DNA from: SIG714 sp964638675
Lineage (GTDB): Bacteria > Bacillota > Clostridia > Oscillospirales > CAG-272
DNA length: 64,000 nucleotides
Assembly: GCA_964638675.1 (NCBI GenBank)
Contig: CAZXAU010000004.1
Location: 96,890-160,889, forward strand
Direction: 5' to 3'
Positions within the stretch are counted from its first letter, which is position 1. Each line of letters begins with the position of its first letter. The notes below the pieces were generated by a model, which was given only the letters and a program-made list of their open reading frames with translations, ran no database searches and was not told where the DNA came from. The position numbers and the translations under genes are program-made. Below, piece after piece: positions 25,646-34,392 of this stretch.

Positions 25646-27022
25646 TTATACCATCTGTTCGGGATGGAAAACCTCGTCAAAGCATTCGGCTGTGAGAAAT
25701 CCGAGTTCTACACATGCCTGCTTGAGCGATATATTATCTTTGTATGCTTTTTTCGCAGTCTTTGCTGCATTTTCATATCCTATGTAAGGATTGAGAGCGG
25801 TTACGAGCATAAGAGAGTTATGAAGATTGTGATGCATCTTCTCTTTGTTTGCCTTAATTCCGCAAACACACTTATTGCTGAATGAAACGATAGCTTCTGC
25901 AAGAAGTCTTGCCGACTGAAGGAAATTGTACGCAATAACCGGCATGAATACATTAAGCTCAAAGTTGCCCTGTGATGCGCCCATTGTAATTGCAACATCG
26001 TTACCCATGACCTGTACTGCTACCATTGTAACAGCTTCGCACTGTGTCGGATTGACCTTGCCGGGCATGATCGACGATCCGGGTTCATTCTCGGGAATCG
26101 TGATCTCTCCGAGTCCGTCACGAGGACCGGATGCAAGCCAACGGACATCGTTTGCAATCTTCATCATATCGCATGCCGTTGCCTTTATTGCAGAATGTGC
26201 GAACACGATCTCGTCCTTTGATGTGAGTGCATGGAACTTGTTTGAAGCTGTGACAAAGGGTTTGCCGGTGATTTCAGCTACCTTTGAAGCGACAAGCTTG
26301 TCAAAGCCCTTGGGGGCATTGAGTCCCGTTCCTACAGCCGTTCCTCCGAGTGCAAGCTCACGAAGAGGATCAAGTGAGATGCGGAGGAGCTGTGCGTCAC
26401 GCTCAAGGCTTGAACGCCATCCGCTGATCTCCTGACTGAATGTAATAGGTGTTGCATCCTGAAGATGTGTACGGCCCGATTTTACGATTCCTTCATTTTC
26501 TTCTTCGAGCTTTCTGAGAGTTGATATCAGAAGCTCAAGTGCCGGGAGAAGCTTATCTTCTATCGCAAGAACTGCCGAGATGTGCATTGCAGTCGGGAAC
26601 GTATCGTTTGATGACTGGCTCATATTGATATCATCGTTAGGGTGAGTAAGCTCTTTTCCTGCGATCTGATTTGCACGGTTGCGTATGACCTCATTCGAGT
26701 TCATATTCGACTGAGTTCCCGAACCTGTCTGCCATACGACAAGCGGAAAATGTCCGCTGAGCTTTCCTTCGATAACCTCATCACATGCTTTGCAGATGGC
26801 ATCAAGCTTTTCATCTGTCATTTTTTCGGGGCGAAGCTCATGATTTGCAAGAGCCGCCGCTTTTTTCAGAATTCCGAATGCGTGTATAATTTCGGCGGGC
26901 ATTGTTTCGATCCCTACACCGATCTCAAAATTCTCGTGGCTTCTTTGGGTCTGTGCCGCCCAAAGACGGTCGGCAGGAACCTTCATTTCGCCCATTGAAT
27001 CGTGTTCTATGCGATATTCCAT
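25646..27022 (-). CDS. fumC: Class II fumarate hydratase
   Basis: A 458-aa homotetrameric, iron-independent fumarase that interconverts malate and fumarate. Signature GSSIMPGKVNPTQCE is present (about 316-330), together with GSGTQSNMNSNEVI, SSNDTFPTAMH and GRTHLQDATPI, all active-site regions of the fumarase/aspartase family; the GSSxMPxKVNPTQCE form and overall length argue for fumarase rather than aspartase. It is second in the operon, 43 bp after mdh, and feeds the fumarate reductase encoded downstream. The gene start is ATG 27022 with GAGAGGA upstream. Confidence 0.95.
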   Translation of the reverse strand: MEYRIEHDSMGEMKVPADRLWAAQTQRSHENFEIGVGIETMPAEIIHAFGILKKAAALANHELRPEKMTDEKLDAICKACDEVIEGKLSGHFPLVVWQTGSGTQSNMNSNEVIRNRANQIAGKELTHPNDDINMSQSSNDTFPTAMHISAVLAIEDKLLPALELLISTLRKLEEENEGIVKSGRTHLQDATPITFSQEISGWRSSLERDAQLLRISLDPLRELALGGTAVGTGLNAPKGFDKLVASKVAEITGKPFVTASNKFHALTSKDEIVFAHSAIKATACDMMKIANDVRWLASGPRDGLGEITIPENEPGSSIMPGKVNPTQCEAVTMVAVQVMGNDVAITMGASQGNFELNVFMPVIAYNFLQSARLLAEAIVSFSNKCVCGIKANKEKMHHNLHNSLMLVTALNPYIGYENAAKTAKKAYKDNISLKQACVELGFLTAECFDEVFHPEQMV

Positions 27023-27065
27023 TATTTGATTATCCTCTCTTGTGGATTAATTGTTGATTAACGAT

Positions 27066-28007
27066 TTATATTTTTGTCTGAGAAATGATATCCTTAAGAC
27101 ACTGCGCACTGTGACGGAGAAGGTCTTCTTCCGCAGGTGTGAGGGGGAGCATAATCTTTCCGCTCACAACACCGCTTCCGATGTTGCAAAGAACGCTCAG
27201 GCAGACATCATCTATACCGTATTCGCCGTGCATCATCGTTGAAACCGCAAGAGTTGTGTCAAGTCTGCCGAGGACAGCCTTGCACAGATTGCATACAGCC
27301 ATTGCTATAGCATAGTAGGTTGCTCCCTTGCACGCGATTACGTTTGCAGCTGTTTTTCTTACATACTCTTCAACTTCATTTGTATTGATAGTCGGGAACT
27401 GACCTTCTTTGCAGATAAGCGGAGCATACTCGGTTACCGGTATTCCCGAAATGTTTGCAACAGACCAAGGAATGAACGAAGAATCTCCATGTTCGCCGAG
27501 AACATATGCGTGTACATTTGTCTGATTTATGTTGTAATATTCGGACATACGGCTACGCAGACGTGCTGTGTCAAGAAGTGTACCCGAGCCGATAATTCTG
27601 TTTTCGGGAATTCCCGAGAATTTGCAGAATGTATATGTCATGATATCGACAGGATTGCTTACGATGATATATGTAGCATCGGGAGCGTATTTTGTAATTT
27701 CAGCTGTTATCGATTTCATGATGTTGACATTGACCTGTGCAAGATCGAGTCTTGACTGACCGGGTTTTCTCGCAACGCCCGATGTGATAACAACGATGTT
27801 CGAACCTGCGGCATCGGGGTAATCGCCCGAAACTACAGTGCAGGGATTGCAGAAGGGAGTTCCCTGACGTATGTCAAGTGCTTCACCGAGTGCCTTATCC
27901 TTGTTGATATCGATTAAAACAATTTCAGATGCCAAACCTGTGATGGTAAGGGTGTAAGCGATAGTGGAACCAACGCTTCCGGTTCCGATAACTGTGATCT
28001 TGTTCAT
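27066..28007 (-). CDS. mdh: LDH-like malate dehydrogenase
   Basis: A 313-aa NAD-dependent dehydrogenase of the LDH/MDH superfamily. The Rossmann motif is VIGTGSVGSTIAY at residues 6-18. Catalytic His173 is in GEHGDSS and catalytic Asp/Arg are in GTLLDTARLR. The substrate-specificity position (residue 102 in LDH numbering) is Arg80 in GVARKPGQSR; Gln there gives lactate dehydrogenases, Arg gives malate dehydrogenases. Together with the adjacent fumC and frdAB this supports reduction of oxaloacetate to malate. Start chosen at ATG 28007, with AGAGGAAG just upstream; upstream methionines have no ribosome binding site and would extend it by 38 residues. Confidence 0.88.
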   Translation of the reverse strand: MNKITVIGTGSVGSTIAYTLTITGLASEIVLIDINKDKALGEALDIRQGTPFCNPCTVVSGDYPDAAGSNIVVITSGVARKPGQSRLDLAQVNVNIMKSITAEITKYAPDATYIIVSNPVDIMTYTFCKFSGIPENRIIGSGTLLDTARLRSRMSEYYNINQTNVHAYVLGEHGDSSFIPWSVANISGIPVTEYAPLICKEGQFPTINTNEVEEYVRKTAANVIACKGATYYAIAMAVCNLCKAVLGRLDTTLAVSTMMHGEYGIDDVCLSVLCNIGSGVVSGKIMLPLTPAEEDLLRHSAQCLKDIISQTKI

Positions 28008-28143
28008 GCTTTTTCTTCCTCTTCTCTTTATGTGATTATTAGGATGCTGTTTTTGGCGACGATCTGCCGCAGATATGCTGAAGTAAGCCGAAAATATCAT
28101 GATCATAAAAGAGCTCGGCATAGATATCCAACATACTCATGCA

Positions 28144-28172
28144 ATTATAGCATAAAAGCTTGCATTTTACAA
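28144..28172 (-). promoter_or_regulatory. Promoter of the mdh-fumC-hdr-flx-frd operon
   Basis: On the minus strand TTGTAA (28172-28167), a 17-bp spacer and TATAAT (28149-28144). It gives a leader of about 130 nt before the mdh start. No other convincing promoter lies within the following 12 genes, apart from the leader element before hdrB. Confidence 0.75.
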
Positions 28173-28274
28173 GACCTATAATGCTAAAAATAAATACCAC
28201 TTTAAGAATTTTTTTGGCTATTATTTGAGCATTTATGTGTAAATTATGGGTTATATCGATCATTACAAAGTAAA

Positions 28275-28318
28275 AGAGGCTGAGTCATAAGCCTTTCTTC
28301 GGCAAATGACTCACCCCT
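28275..28318 (-). repeat. GAGTCA hairpin, copy 2 (likely terminator)
   Basis: GAGGCTGAGTCA, a 19-base loop and TGACTCACCCC-type arm. On the minus strand the stem is followed by TTTTACTTTG, so it probably terminates the solute-binding protein gene. Confidence 0.65.
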
Positions 28319-28396
28319 TATATTAATATTTTACAGAATCGTCTTCGATCGATCGGTCTGCAGCTTATTTCGTAAAGAACAAATCAGAGATCAGCT

Positions 28397-30070
28397 TTAA
28401 CCATTTAGTTCTTCATTCAGAATTATTTCAAGCTGTTTTTTCCATTCGATTCTCTTCGCACTCGTAACAAGAGGCCCGGAAATCAATCCGCCTATGTTGT
28501 TTCTCAAATACCCCAAAGGAGATTCCGTTTGACTACCCATAAAACACCCCCATGCAAGAACGAAATCACTGTATATACGGCTGCGTATGAAATCAAGCAT
28601 TTCAGCTGCATTCCTGTTATCATCCGTTATGTATTTGCCCTTAAGGAATTCATTGTAAATAGCAGGTGTAACATATTGCTTTGAATAGAATCCGAGTGCT
28701 TCGAGAGTTGCCACAGCTATACGGATATTCTGAGATTCTGCCCAGATACCGAATTGATTTACACTGTCACCGGTTGTCGTATAATAATTATCCTGGTTGT
28801 CATTTGATTTAGGCGGGGGAAGAATATAATAGTCGTCAGCCATATTATAAAGGTATCCTGCATGCCCGAGAGCAGACACAGTCATAAGCGCTTTTCCGTC
28901 AGCAAAGACATGCATGGCGGTTCTGTCCATCTTATATGATGGAAGGAACAGAGACTGAGAATTATTGTACAGATTTCCCGTTGCATCGGCATAGTTTTTG
29001 AAATCCTGTGTAGGATATTCGATCGAAGGCAGACCGTCTTTTTTTTGTGAGAATGTCACATGGCTTCCCGAGAACAGTCCGTCAACAACTATATTGCTGA
29101 TTCCGCAGGCTTTTGCATATCCGACAAATCCGACCTGATCGCCCTCATCAATCGTTCCATTGTCGTTAAGGTCTGTGTATAGAATCTCGTTAAGCTTCAA
29201 CCAAAGGTCAATAGACCATTTGCCGCTTTTAACCACCTTGTATATATCCTCTTCGCCGTCGGTGTATTTTTTTATCTCATCAATATTTTCTTTCCAGAGT
29301 CTTTGGTTGACATATGATACATACATCGAGGTGACCCATGTCTGTGAAAGATCTCCGGTGAGCCAGAAGTTTTTACCGGAATATCCGAGGGTTTCGTAGG
29401 AATCCCTATCCCAATAGCCGCCGTCAAGATCAATAAACATGTCTTCTTCTTTAAGCGATGTAAGATCCAGCAGAAGACCGCCGGTACTGCCGTAGTCAGT
29501 ACCGAGTCCGAGATCAAAATATTGATAAGCTCCGATGATATCATATTGAAGATCGCTGTCCGGAGAGTATTTATATTCTCTTAGATGATTAACCAACGCT
29601 CCCGGACTGACAGTCATATACACCTTCAGCTTTATATTGAGTTTTTCTTCAATTATTTCGTTGCGATGTTCAACTGCAATATTTACAGGGTCAGTTTCAT
29701 GATAACCGACTTCTGATTTGTCAACGTAAATTGAGCGGGTTGCCAAGTCTCTGCCCGAAACAATAATTCCTACCTCTTCTTTATTGAATCCGCCGTCTTC
29801 TATGATTTCTTTCAGCTTTGACGGCATGGGTACATCATCATAGCCAACGGTGACAGTATCGCATGTAGGCGTTGGTGTTGGTGTTGAATTGCCGGGGATG
29901 TCGGTCGGACTTTCCGGAGTAACCGATGTGGGCGTTGGCGTACTTTGCCCCGAAGGTGTTGATGATATGGGCGTCTTTGAAGTTAACGGCGTTTGCGGGT
30001 TTGTGCAAGATATAAACAGTGCTGACAGCATAAGGAACGCCATAACCAAAGATAAAATGCGCTTTGTCAT
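28397..30070 (-). CDS. Extracellular solute-binding lipoprotein
   Basis: A 557-aa family 1 type solute-binding protein. Residues 1-22 are a lipoprotein signal (hydrophobic core and LFISC lipobox, Cys22), followed by a Pro/Thr/Ser-rich linker (about 23-68) and a large ABC-transporter-type binding domain with carbohydrate-binding-protein character (FWLTGDLSQTWVTSMYVSY, LNDNGTIDEGDQVGFVGY, which also resembles a Ca-binding DxNxDGxID loop). No permease or ATPase gene is close, so it is an orphan component or serves a distant transporter. Its promoter is a perfect consensus, which suggests high expression. Ligand unknown. Confidence 0.85.
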   Translation of the reverse strand: MTKRILSLVMAFLMLSALFISCTNPQTPLTSKTPISSTPSGQSTPTPTSVTPESPTDIPGNSTPTPTPTCDTVTVGYDDVPMPSKLKEIIEDGGFNKEEVGIIVSGRDLATRSIYVDKSEVGYHETDPVNIAVEHRNEIIEEKLNIKLKVYMTVSPGALVNHLREYKYSPDSDLQYDIIGAYQYFDLGLGTDYGSTGGLLLDLTSLKEEDMFIDLDGGYWDRDSYETLGYSGKNFWLTGDLSQTWVTSMYVSYVNQRLWKENIDEIKKYTDGEEDIYKVVKSGKWSIDLWLKLNEILYTDLNDNGTIDEGDQVGFVGYAKACGISNIVVDGLFSGSHVTFSQKKDGLPSIEYPTQDFKNYADATGNLYNNSQSLFLPSYKMDRTAMHVFADGKALMTVSALGHAGYLYNMADDYYILPPPKSNDNQDNYYTTTGDSVNQFGIWAESQNIRIAVATLEALGFYSKQYVTPAIYNEFLKGKYITDDNRNAAEMLDFIRSRIYSDFVLAWGCFMGSQTESPLGYLRNNIGGLISGPLVTSAKRIEWKKQLEIILNEELNG

Positions 30071-30116
30071 TTTGTAGCTCCTCCAAAAAACATTTTACCA
30101 TTTTAAGTACAGCTGT

Positions 30117-30145
30117 ATTATAGCATTATTTTTCGGATATGTCAA
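30117..30145 (-). promoter_or_regulatory. Consensus sigma-A promoter of the solute-binding lipoprotein
   Basis: On the minus strand TTGACA (30145-30140), exactly 17 bp, TATAAT (30122-30117). The leader to the ATG at 30070 is about 40 nt with GGAGGAG. The remainder of 30146-30380 holds no supported gene. Confidence 0.9.
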
Positions 30146-30380
30146 TACACTTTCTGTAAATGAACATTATTGGGTACAGCCTGTTTCCTGTGTTTTGATC
30201 AGGAAGTCTTCCATTACAGAACTTTCTGCGCCCTTTTTCTTTTTCTTAAAGCACAACTATTTGTGATGAACCATTTTTTACAAATTGTCGCTGTCATGTC
30301 TGTACAGCACCAAAAAAGAAAAATCTGCAACATTATCACCATGGGCATGGATTATCAACATATCTTTTTATAATACAACA

Positions 30381-30426
30381 GAGCTGAGTCAAAAGCTTTC
30401 AAGGGGCAGATGACTCAGCTCTTTTT
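30381..30426. repeat. GAGTCA hairpin, copy 3 (perfect stem)
   Basis: Arms GAGCTGAGTCA (30381-30391) and TGACTCAGCTC (30411-30421), 11 bp perfect, then TTTTT on the plus strand. No plus-strand gene lies upstream, so its orientation is odd for a terminator; it may protect the solute-binding gene from readthrough from the minus-strand gtrA gene by its stem alone. Confidence 0.7.
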
Positions 30427-30500
30427 GTTGATATTTTATACGGGGGTAATGCCCGTCAAAGCTGTACGTGATATATCTGATTTATAAATTTCAAACAAGT

Positions 30501-30944
30501 TTATTTATTTTTTCTTTTTCCTTTTTTGAACACGAAGAATCTCTGACCGAAATAATTCAATGCCGCAAAGAAGCCCATTCCGACAAGCATTGCGAGGTTA
30601 TCCTTAACCGTAACCGAGGCATTTGCAAAAATTGCCGCAGTAAGAGGCTTTGCCACTCCGTAGGCTATGGCATAGCATATGAGGATATTGAGTACGAATT
30701 TCGGAATTGTCGAGCTGTCGTATTTTTTATCGTTGAATGTGAAAAATCTGTTAAGAAAGTAGCTGAGAATACTTCCGAAAATATAGTTGGAAGCAGATGA
30801 TATATAGTAGTTTATATGAAATACATTATAGAATATGAACATTATCCCGCCTCCGACAAGTGTATTCAGCACACCGGTGAGAATGAATTTTAAAAACGAT
30901 CTGTCAAACAGCTTTTTTGTCAGTGCTTTAATTTTGTCTTTCAT
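30501..30944 (-). CDS. GtrA-family membrane protein
   Basis: A 147-aa protein with four membrane helices typical of GtrA (FILTGVLNTLVGGGIMFIFY, ISSASNYIFGSILSYFLNRF with the conserved NR-x-FTF, then LAMLVGMGFFAALNYFGQRF). GtrA proteins flip or position undecaprenyl-phosphate-linked sugars for wall or O-antigen glycosylation. ATG 30944 has GGAGA upstream and overlaps the end of the GT2 gene by 17 bp; an earlier in-frame methionine (30983) has no ribosome binding site. Last gene of the cluster. Confidence 0.88.
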   Translation of the reverse strand: MKDKIKALTKKLFDRSFLKFILTGVLNTLVGGGIMFIFYNVFHINYYISSASNYIFGSILSYFLNRFFTFNDKKYDSSTIPKFVLNILICYAIAYGVAKPLTAAIFANASVTVKDNLAMLVGMGFFAALNYFGQRFFVFKKGKRKNK

Positions 30945-31881
30945 CTTCGCTTTCTCCGCATTCTCCGCAATTGTCCGAAACAAAGTATTTCGGTCGGTTT
31001 TTTATTTCATCATAGATCTTCGCAATATAATATCCTATGATTCCTATACTTATCATTGTTATGCTTCCAATAAAAAGCTGAATGAGGATTACAGTAGTGA
31101 AGCCTTCGGCGGCATAGCCCATAAATTTTTCCACAAGAGTGACAGTACCAAGGATCAGCGAAATGATAAGCATTAAAACACCGAGGGCCGTGACAAGCTG
31201 CATAGGCGCTGTTGAAAAGGAGGTTATATTTCCTATAGCGTATTTTATCAGCGAGCGGGTTGACCACTTGCTTTTTCCTGTCGTTCTTTCCTGCACTTCA
31301 AATGTGACAGCGGTCGATTTAAAGCCGATCCAGGAAGAAAGAGCCCTGAAGAAAGCGTTTCTTTCCTTCAATGTGAGAAGAGCATCGACCGCTTTTCTGT
31401 CGAGAAGCTTGAAATCGGATGCACGGGACATATCAAAGCCGGCAGCATTACTTATCAGCTTATAAAAAGTTCCCGCAGCAAGCTTATGCAGAAAGCTCTC
31501 TTTTCCTCTGTCGCTTTTTTGCCCTTCTATAACCTGATAGCCTTGCTCCCAGAGCCTGTACATTTCAACAAGCTTTGCGGGAGGGTGTTGAAGATCACAG
31601 TCAATAACCGCACAGCACTCACCGATTGCCGCACAGAGTCCTGCGTTTATCGCCGCTTCCTTTCCGAAATTTCTTGAGAATCTGACTCCCCGGACACATG
31701 TGTGTTCGCTTGAAGCCCTAGATATATTCTCCCATGTTTTGTCTTTTGATCCGTCGTCAACGAAGATCAGTTCGTGAGGTATCGCCTCTTTTTCAAGCAC
31801 CGAATGAATCGTTTCGGCGGCTGCATCTATCATTGCTTCCTCGTTATACGAAGGAATCACTACCGACAGAAGTTTTCCCAT
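30928..31881 (-). CDS. GT2-family polyprenyl-phosphate glycosyltransferase (GtrB-like)
   Basis: A 317-aa enzyme with an N-terminal GT-A domain: VVIPSYNEEAMI, FVDDGSKDKTW and the DxD-type CDLQHPP, followed by KLLDRKAVDALL and two C-terminal membrane helices. This is the GtrB/DPM1 class, which moves a sugar from a nucleotide donor to undecaprenyl phosphate on the cytoplasmic face. It lies between the GtrC-like gene (44-bp gap) and the overlapping gtrA gene, completing a three-component glycosylation system. Confidence 0.92.
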   Translation of the reverse strand: MGKLLSVVIPSYNEEAMIDAAAETIHSVLEKEAIPHELIFVDDGSKDKTWENISRASSEHTCVRGVRFSRNFGKEAAINAGLCAAIGECCAVIDCDLQHPPAKLVEMYRLWEQGYQVIEGQKSDRGKESFLHKLAAGTFYKLISNAAGFDMSRASDFKLLDRKAVDALLTLKERNAFFRALSSWIGFKSTAVTFEVQERTTGKSKWSTRSLIKYAIGNITSFSTAPMQLVTALGVLMLIISLILGTVTLVEKFMGYAAEGFTTVILIQLFIGSITMISIGIIGYYIAKIYDEIKNRPKYFVSDNCGECGESEDERQN

Positions 31882-31925
31882 TTTAATTAAATTCCTTTAT
31901 TTTATATGCTTTTTATGTTTTATTT

Positions 31926-33581
31926 TCATTTACGGTCGTTCTGATCTGCCGAATCGAGCGGAGAAAATTTTATCACGACTGTTTCACCTATGATTTCAAC
32001 TGAATCGGACGACGGCCAGCATCCCATTTGCTCAAATTCGGGCGATGCCGCTATCATTTCTTCGGTATTGGGATCGCACAGCGGGAATTCCATCCTCCAT
32101 GTGCTCGGAACCATCGGATATATTTGTGCGGATATCTCGGGCATTTCAGCTTCGGGATGTTCTATATAATAAACCAATTGAAAATTCAATATGTCAAGAT
32201 ATGCGGCAACATTTTTCTCACAGAACAAAAAATTTCTTCCGATCTCCTTCAGCCCTCCGAGTTCACGAAGTCCGCCCGGAGCTTTCTTGAAATCTTCGGA
32301 ATAATCTGCCCATGAAAGTCTGCCGATGATTGCGATATTCCTGACTTTTCCGTCATCAAGAAGGTGTATTCGTGTCGTCAGTTCGTTTGCCATTGCATAA
32401 CAGCTTTTATTTGCCTTTTCCATGTACAAATAGAACAGATTTGCACTCAGCGAATTGTTCAGCATTATGAAAAACAGAATTATAGCCATAACATTGCTTG
32501 CTTTCGGTTTTGACCATCTGCAGAACAAAGCCCCTGCAAAAACAAAAAGGATACATACGCTCTGTTCCATTCTCATACCGTAGCCTAGATCGGGAGATAC
32601 GAACAGCAGTATAAATGTCATAAATGGTATGGAAGCAAGAGCTGCAAGCGAAAGAAAAAACTGCAATTTTCTTTTGTGCAGTCTGCTTTTCACAGCCGCA
32701 TAGATAAGTATTGCAAAAAACAGAAACAGGAAGATCAAATTCAATAACGAATATCTTGTAAGTCCGTATTCGCTAACATTCCATTCGGTAAAAACAGATA
32801 CAAAAAGCTTTATTGAATATTTTAGTTTTCCTGTCAGAGTCTGCAAGCTGTGTTGTCCTATTGTATCAATACCCTGATAATTTGCGGGGACAATTCCCCG
32901 TATTTTCATCAATATCTGCCATACAATATAATAAACCGACATCCCGAGTCCGTATATGACAGACTGTTTTCCGATCCATAATCCGATCTCGCTGTTTGTT
33001 CTTCCGCCTTTGAGCGCCTCCTGTATAAAGTGGCAGGCGGAAAGGATCAAAGCGAAGGATATATATGCCTGATAAATTCCACATGAAAGGCATATTAAAA
33101 GAATTGAGAGGACAACACGCCAAAGCTTTTTATTCCCTATCAGTGAACATCTGACCGCCAATGCCGCAAACAACATTGCAAGCATATATCCGTCTGCTGT
33201 GTACTGAAAATAAAATGTCTGGGTGATTGCCGGAAAAGAAACAAGCAGTCCGCCGGCGAGAACAAGCATGACCGGATCTTCGATCTTAAAGATATCCGCT
33301 ACAACAACAGCCGTCAGCGATATGAGAATGATTGAAAATAGTCCTGTTACCCATGGAAGATCGAAATAAGAGCTGAAAGAACACGCAAATGACAAAAACC
33401 ATCTTCCCGAGGCGAGCATATCCTGGTCACTGTAAAAACAGAATACGGAGTCATGATTAAGCAGATTATTGGTGAATTTATAGATGTGAACAAGAAGTCC
33501 GATAATAAAGGTTGAAATAAAAATTATTTTCCGGCTCTTATTGATCTTGTTCTTATAAAATGTAATCAAACCGTTTCCCAC
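31926..33581 (-). CDS. GtrC-like membrane glucosyltransferase, paralogue 1
   Basis: A 551-aa polytopic membrane protein matching the Glucos_trans_II type (GtrC-like): about 10-12 membrane segments, an early extracytoplasmic acidic motif (NHDSVFCFYSDQDMLASGRW), then RMEQSVCILF and a soluble C-terminal region with YIEHPEAEMPEI. It would transfer the lipid-linked sugar to a wall polymer outside the membrane. A close paralogue (31926 versus 34393 gene) has nearly the same N-terminal 150 residues and the same C-terminal pattern (SPEFxxMGxWPxSDSV). First gene of a GtrC-GT2-GtrA operon with its own divergent promoter. Confidence 0.85.
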   Translation of the reverse strand: MGNGLITFYKNKINKSRKIIFISTFIIGLLVHIYKFTNNLLNHDSVFCFYSDQDMLASGRWFLSFACSFSSYFDLPWVTGLFSIILISLTAVVVADIFKIEDPVMLVLAGGLLVSFPAITQTFYFQYTADGYMLAMLFAALAVRCSLIGNKKLWRVVLSILLICLSCGIYQAYISFALILSACHFIQEALKGGRTNSEIGLWIGKQSVIYGLGMSVYYIVWQILMKIRGIVPANYQGIDTIGQHSLQTLTGKLKYSIKLFVSVFTEWNVSEYGLTRYSLLNLIFLFLFFAILIYAAVKSRLHKRKLQFFLSLAALASIPFMTFILLFVSPDLGYGMRMEQSVCILFVFAGALFCRWSKPKASNVMAIILFFIMLNNSLSANLFYLYMEKANKSCYAMANELTTRIHLLDDGKVRNIAIIGRLSWADYSEDFKKAPGGLRELGGLKEIGRNFLFCEKNVAAYLDILNFQLVYYIEHPEAEMPEISAQIYPMVPSTWRMEFPLCDPNTEEMIAASPEFEQMGCWPSSDSVEIIGETVVIKFSPLDSADQNDRK

Positions 33582-33825
33582 TGCAAAAAAACTCTCTTAC
33601 AGTATAGAATGTACGGAAAGATAACAGGGGACCATATGTTGGCTATAATCGGTCACCGAATAACTGCATAAAAATTCGGAACGACACCTTAAGTATAGAG
33701 CGATACTTCCGGGTAATAAAAAGTCATCAGATTTAATGGAAAATGAGTTAAGTCTGTTGAGAAAAGAGCGGTTATGCATATTGATCTCCTTTTTAGATCG
33801 TTTTTTTCGTCAACAAAGCGACGAT

Positions 33826-33892
33826 ATATCCGTTTAGATATAACAATCATATATCCAAAAGTGCATAAAGTCAATATATCCAAGTGGGTATA
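33826..33892. promoter_or_regulatory. Three TATATCC repeats between divergent XRE and GtrC genes
   Basis: TATATCC occurs at 33826-33832, 33850-33856 and 33875-33881, spaced 24 and 25 bp, and the last is paired as TATATCC-AAGT-GGGTATA (33875-33892). They overlap the minus-strand promoter and lie 45-110 bp before the XRE start. They are the likely operators of the small XRE protein (inference). Confidence 0.55.
33846..33874 (-). promoter_or_regulatory. Promoter of the GtrC1-GT2-GtrA operon
   Basis: Minus strand TTGACT (33874-33869), 17-bp spacer, TATGAT (33851-33846). The leader to ATG 33581 is about 255 nt; I see no gene in 33582-33825. Confidence 0.65.
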
Positions 33893-33934
33893 TGATAAAA
33901 TCTCTGTAATGCACAAAAAAAGGAGATAAAATTT

Positions 33935-34159
33935 ATGTATTATTATCAAAGACTGAGAGATATGAGGGAAGATAATGATCTGAAACAGGAAGCGGTGGCT
34001 AAAATTATAGATACAACACAGGAACAATACAGCAGATATGAAAGAGGCACAAGAGAAATTCCGTTGCATAGCATGATAAAGCTTGCAGAGTTTTACAAGG
34101 TATCAATGGACTACATGTGCGGACTTGTAGATACACCTTTGCCGCTGAAACGAAAGTGA
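33935..34159 (+). CDS. Small XRE-family regulator
   Basis: A 74-aa protein consisting of little more than one helix-turn-helix domain: YYQRLRDMREDNDLKQEAVA, then ATIDTTQEQYSRYERGTREI-like residues and MIKLAEFYKVSMDYMCGL. AAAAAGGAGA at 33917-33926 precedes the ATG. It is the only plus-strand gene between two minus-strand GtrC paralogues, with TATATCC repeats upstream that overlap the promoter of the glycosylation operon, so it probably represses itself and that operon (inference). Such short XRE proteins are also common in mobile elements, but no other mobile gene is present. Confidence 0.88.
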   Translation: MYYYQRLRDMREDNDLKQEAVAKIIDTTQEQYSRYERGTREIPLHSMIKLAEFYKVSMDYMCGLVDTPLPLKRK

Positions 34160-34183
34160 TATATCTTTCGATACGGTTAAGAC

Positions 34184-34210
34184 AAATCCTTCTCCGGCGG
34201 AGAAGGATTT
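34184..34210. terminator. Perfect hairpin after the XRE gene
   Basis: AAATCCTTCTCC (34184-34195) and GGAGAAGGATTT (34199-34210), 12 bp perfect with a three-base loop, no T-run after it on the plus strand. Confidence 0.55.
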
Positions 34211-34392
34211 GCCGGACTGAAACTGTAAACATTTCGGCATACATTTTGCATTATTTAATGTAAGTTTTATTCAAACAAGGTAGTGCTTCAACGACAGATA
34301 AATGAAGATGCTTGCAACTGCGGTAGATGTACTGTTATGATAATGTAAAGCTAATCGCAGTTTGCAATCAATTATCATTTGTCTGCCGTTTT

